Source: Pelargonium nanum (Eukaryota; Streptophyta; Magnoliopsida; Geraniales; Geraniaceae). From it: a stretch of 27,315 bases of DNA. Each line of letters begins with the position of its first letter. The stretch's first letter is position 1. Below, in pieces: positions 22,643-27,315 of the stretch. The position numbers and the translations under genes are program-made. Location: the NCBI GenBank assembly GCA_036897485.1, contig JAYMTF010001007.1, forward strand, positions 1-27,315, written 5' to 3'. Under the pieces are notes generated by a model. It was not told the origin of the DNA, searched no databases, and saw only the letters and a list, made by a program, of their open reading frames with translations.

Positions 22643-25600
22643 TCATGAGTCATGACCGGAACTTGCTGTGGGAGGAGGCACAGACCGGGTAATTCTTAGT
22701 GTCCCTCCAAGCTCGAGTGGGACAAGAGGGACGAGTGAGTGCAAAACATCTGTTATTAATGGACGGTAGCTAGGTTCTTGTTGCACACATAACACAGCTA
22801 CAGCAGCAACCTACACATTTGCACTTCTCTTAAGCATAACAAACCAATAATCAACTAAAACAGATTCATCACAGCATAAAAGAGTATGTTTCAAATCTAA
22901 TCGCAGCCAAAATTCATGGCTTAAGCTTCAAATCAAATAATGAAGTTCGTTGATGGTACGACTTAGAAGTATAAGTAGACTTGGGGTCAGGAAGGTTTGT
23001 ACTCAATCAACAAACTTTTTATTTTATTTTTGATAAGCAAGCATAACAACCGAGGATCGAATCTGAGATCAATCAACAAAACCTGGTATAAGTGTTTCAG
23101 ATCCATTGTATCTTTAATCACAGGATCCAGGATGTTTGGAAGTTTTGACCTGTCGGTTAGCTGAGGCATGGCCTATATTCATGAACCATGTCAATAAGTT
23201 ATCAAAATTAAAATGTTATCGGGACTTGAACAATTGGAGGCTTAAGTAGCAAAGACATACCCATGTGACAATAGATTGGCACTGAGCTGTTGCCAGCTTT
23301 TCTACGGGTCTTCTTCCCAGTAGAAGCTCCAGGAGCACAATTCCAAAGCCATACACGTCACTCTTATCGGTAAGCTTACCTGCAAAAATTGCACTTGAAA
23401 TTTTACCTTTTACTATACCAACAATGTCACATACACTAGAAGTTAACCAAACAGAGGGAAACTATCATGATAAGTCGTATGCACGTTCACCAACGAATCT
23501 AATAATCAGTGAATAAGTGTGTTCCAAAGCATTGCCCCTAAGCATTATGGCAATATCAAAGCATTTAAAAGGGATCATGTTTAAGGACAATAACCACTAC
23601 GGAACAAAATGAATACGATGTTATCGGTTCCCGTATAAGAAAAAATGACGTCATGTTAAACAGCAATTCAAGTAAATTCATTAGCTGCCAAACCAATCCT
23701 GTAAACCTCTAATTGCGCATTTGCAAATTGTAAATTTGAGAGTTACAAAGGTGAAACTTCAGATATCTTATTAACACTTAGAAAATACAGCCCAACGAAC
23801 AGACAAACTCATATATGCAGTAAGCCTTCATTTCAAACTAATTATTTGGGCAAAGCAGGTTGTGAAGGTGAAACTAGCAACATGATTAGTCCAGATGGCC
23901 TACAATTTTAATACATGAGGAGCTGTATCTCATTGCTAAAAATCATTACACTATAATTTAAAGTTTTTCAAACTCAAAATTATTCCAAAACATAATTAGA
24001 GTCCACAAGGCTCCAAAAGAACATAATAGTATATCATTATAGTTAAAATTAAGTATACACTGCATTAAAAAGGAGTTGAAGTTTAGCTGGCATACCATCC
24101 AAAAGGTATTCCGGGGCTACATAACCAAGTGTGCCTGAGAGCTTAATGTTGCTTTTGTTTTGGGTCCCATCGGTAACAGCAAGACCAAAATCTGAAAGCT
24201 GAGTCAAGAGAGGGAAAGATAAAGGAGATGGAATAGTGATTTGGTAAAAAACTATAATCATGTATATCAGTGATATTAAAATACAATCTCATGAATTTTA
24301 TAAAGAATAATAAGAGACACCGCTGTTTCTGTATTGTATACCTTTGCATTGAAGTTGGAATCTAAAAGTATATTAGATGTTTTCAGATCTCTATGGATTA
24401 CTGGTGGACTGCAGTGCTCATGCAGATATTCTAATCCTCTGGCCAACAGTTGAAAATATGTTAATATTCAAATCCCAATGATAATACAAAATAGAATTTA
24501 AATCTGGGCAGACAAGCTCACCTTGCAGTATCAAGAGCGATTTTCATCCGCATGTGCCAAGTCAATGCTGCACCATTGGAAGGTCCTAAAACATCAACGA
24601 AATATATATAAAATACAATATTAGTAATCCGTATTTATTTGTAATCTTTTTTTCTTGATCGTTAATTTTGCTGATATCTTGAAAACAAAGAATAAGATAT
24701 GTGTTGTACCATGCAACTGTGTTTCCAGAGATCCATTTTGCATCAATTCATAAACTATAAACCTCATGTCTCCAAAACTACTACGGCCCAATAGAGAAAT
24801 TATGTTGGGATGCTGCATTTTACTTAACAACTCCACCTCATTCTGCAATTCCAATGTCAATTCATGACCAAAATAATAACTAATAAGGTAACAAACACAG
24901 TACATCAAATTCCTGGAAAAAATTTGGGAAACAAACTTAATGGTACCTCAAATTCTCTCTCAGCATCCCGATTTGCACAGTCCAGTTTCTTGATAGCTAC
25001 ATCTAAGTTCCTATCAAATCGAGCCTTGTAAACACACCCAAATCCACCAACACCCACGATATTACCATCGTGGAAATTGTTAGTTGCCTTTTCGAGTTGC
25101 TTGTAATCAAGAAATGAAACAGATCCTTTCTTGCTAGCCATTCTTAAGTTACTTAATTTACCCACAGATTGAGCTAATGCAAGTCCTTTCTCAGCGTCTT
25201 CAAGTTGAAACCCCCATAAAACAGAACAAAACAAAACAAAGGATCTCAGGCAATATTATACTGAAGCACAGTTGAGGTACTAATAACAGACCACAAATTA
25301 GGAACCGGAACTAAAATGGGTTATGTTCCGAAGATAGTACCTGAGCTCCTAGCATTCTTCTTGTAGTAAAGCCACAAACAAAATAAAAACAATATGATTG
25401 CACCCATTGAACAGCAAGCAACAAGTGGTATAACTAGTTTCTTGTGGGGACCCATCTGGTGTTGTTCTTTGCTTGCTATTTCAGTCCCTGATTACAAAAC
25501 AAATTTACAGCAAATGGAGAAATCTTATATTTAAAACCATGAGATTTTCTTAAAACTATTTTTGGCAATGTAAGCAAAACACTAGGATATTAATTTCAGA

Positions 25601-25919
25601 GAAAAGGGTCATCAAATAGTATTAAATGCACACAAAAATTAGTGGGATGGTTTCAAATTTAAACTTTTGAAATTTGAAATTGCACCACAAACCCCATAAC
25701 TACCCATCTTGGAAACAGCAGAAAATACATACCAGGAGAAAAGGCAGGTATTGAAGTTGCAGCAGGAGGTGGAGGAGATGGAGAGAGTGGTGGAGGTGGT
25801 GAAGAAACAGGAGGAGCTATGGAAACAACAAAAGGGTCTGGGTCTGGATTGGCATCAACACAAGGGTTGAGCTCAAAAACCCAAATGGGTATGTGAAGAA
25901 CAATGAGGAACAGTTTCAT
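22643..25919 (-). CDS. Receptor-like Ser/Thr kinase with short Pro-rich ectodomain (At1g80640-like)
   Basis: Ten minus-strand exons: 25919-25733, 25487-25341, 25197-24947, 24842-24710, 24585-24522, 24438-24342, 24198-24096, 23379-23261, 23172-23083, 22810-22643, in phase, give 452 aa. A signal peptide (about 1-23) precedes a ~55-residue extracellular part rich in Pro and Ser, with no LRR, lectin or malectin domain. One transmembrane helix is at 80-104, followed by KK. The kinase domain (about 155-435) is complete: P-loop GVGGFG (160-165), VAIKK with Lys181, alpha-C Glu197, HRD (276-278) in [11 protein letters not shown] (296-298) and APE (321-323). As an RD kinase with all catalytic residues it should be active. 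The length and layout match the At1g80640/At2g25220 receptor-like kinases as I remember them. The ligand is unknown. Exon 3 uses a weaker acceptor (ACTTGAAG). Confidence 0.93.
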
Positions 25920-27315
25920 TTTTTTTGTATTTCCTGGTTTAGGAACACATGAAGAATAAGTTTTGCTTTATGGGTCTTCTTCTGGGAATTGTTGTCTTTA
26001 TGATTTTGAATCTCCTTTTTTTATCTACTTTGTCTGCATTGGACTAACCTAAGAAAGGACACAAAAGTGGAAGAGGAAAGCAATTTATGGTGGGAGTGGG
26101 GGCTATGGTTACATGGCATTAGCACAACAATCATGTTGGTGTGTGGGCAGTTACCAATAAATGAAACAAGCCCAACAAAAAAAACTGTGAAAAGGTTTGA
26201 GCTTTTTCTTCAAGTGGTCAAGCCTAGCACTGTTTAGTACATAATCTAATGTAAAGTTTCAATTTTGTTTCGTTTTCATTTGAAGTTGTCGGGTTGCATG
26301 TTTATGGGTAGTCTTTTCATAAGTTCGGTTTCCAAATATTGCAAGAATGAAACTTTTTAGAGTTTGTTTGGTAACAGTCCTTGTAAACCGAAATAATTTG
26401 AAAGTAAGTGGATGAAAAATGAGGCCCATATTACATCTAACAAAACATAAATTTAAAGAAGTTCAATAGAAAAATATGTTTGGTAAAACTATAACGGAAA
26501 GGAGATGTAAATTTGTGAATTGACGAAAATTGACATTGCAATAAAAAAAATGTGTATAGCTAATGTGGGCTAAATATGAATATGAGTTACAATTGAATAA
26601 TTTACACAATTAATTAAAGTCTTACCCTACCAATAAATTATATCAGTCAAATCAATAAGTTATTACGAAACAAAATTTTATAAGTATTGAGTTAATGCCC
26701 TCATGTTGGTCTAACATTCAATTTTATAATTAAAAAAATTGTGATATTAAATTAACTAAATTTATGACATGCTTCATATATATCTTTTTATTATGAAACT
26801 CGATTGATGAATTTGTTTTTGAATTGTAACAATGTTTTAAAAATCAGTCCGGACAACGAACCGATAACATAGCCGGATCACCAGGTCAGCTAGTCTGGTC
26901 ACTCTATTTAATTAAATATTAAATATATATTTAAGTAGGTATACATGTAACAAAAAAAAAACCAAAATCTATATATTAAAACAAGCTAGGGGTTACATTA
27001 TTAAGAGTTAGAGGTTGATACTCTCTCTCTAAACCCTATCCGCCATATTTAGTTCTTCATCAAAGTTTATTATTTGAACCACCGTCGATCTTTTTTTTAT
27101 CAGCGGTGGTTCAGTAGTTTGTGCGCGCATTACTTTAATCGAATAAACACAGATTGAGCAGATTCAACTTACTAGTCTTGTTCTTCCGTTAGTTTCATCA
27201 TCACTGCTGGCTCATTTTTTTCAACCCACCTACAAACGACGTACTATCATCTTCGCATCCATTATTGGCTAGTTTGTGAAGTATGTTTACTACGGATAGA
27301 TTAGTTCTTTTCATG
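25920..27315. other. AT-rich intergenic DNA to the right edge
   Basis: The first few hundred bases upstream of 25919 are the kinase promoter and leader (minus strand). Beyond that the sequence is AT-rich and non-coding. A GC-richer patch at about 26845-26905 (CAGTCCGGAC, AACCGATAAC, CCGGATCACCAGG) resembles dispersed CCGG-rich repeats of plant genomes, but this is a weak resemblance. CT-rich and AAACCCTA sequence near 27020-27040 could be the leader of a gene beyond the edge. No coding region is supported. Confidence 0.5.

Overview
The window is nuclear DNA from a flowering plant, almost certainly a eudicot. Genes are split by many AT-rich GT-AG introns, the intergenic DNA is AT-rich and carries transposon remnants, and all six genes match plant families. 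I cannot name the species. No prokaryotic genes, CRISPR array, tRNA or rRNA were recognised.

Layout from left to right: (1) the 3' part of an ataxin-3/Josephin deubiquitinase gene (+, 2-3357, open at the left edge); (2) a complete reticulon-like (RTNLB) ER membrane protein gene (+, 4735-6235), whose second intron holds a 56-62 bp minisatellite running into the splice acceptor; (3) a complete HAKAI-type RING E3 ligase gene (-, 9327-6611), with a probable 5'UTR exon near 9981-10110; (4) a truncated LINE tail and a small inverted-repeat MITE (10310-11324); (5) a complete nine-exon mitochondrial uncoupling protein gene (-, 15562-11738), with a ~375 bp tandem duplication in intron 1; (6) a 2.8 kb AT-rich stretch holding a probable ~820 bp non-autonomous DNA transposon; (7) a complete 13-exon plastid UbiA-type aromatic prenyltransferase gene (+, 18358-21808); (8) a complete ten-exon receptor-like kinase gene (-, 25919-22643); and (9) about 1.4 kb of AT-rich intergenic DNA to the right edge.

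Exon boundaries were placed by hand. I checked that reading phase carries across every junction and that the joined proteins resemble their families over the full length: 215, 444, 304, 411 and 452 aa for the five complete genes. The genes do not form a pathway. They are ordinary neighbours, with two convergent pairs (RTNLB/HAKAI and prenyltransferase/kinase). I found no clear undescribed system. The best leads are the duplicated splice acceptors and possibly frameshifted C-terminus of the RTNLB gene, the unassigned substrate of the prenyltransferase, and a cryptic 27-nt in-frame exon candidate in the ataxin-3 intron.
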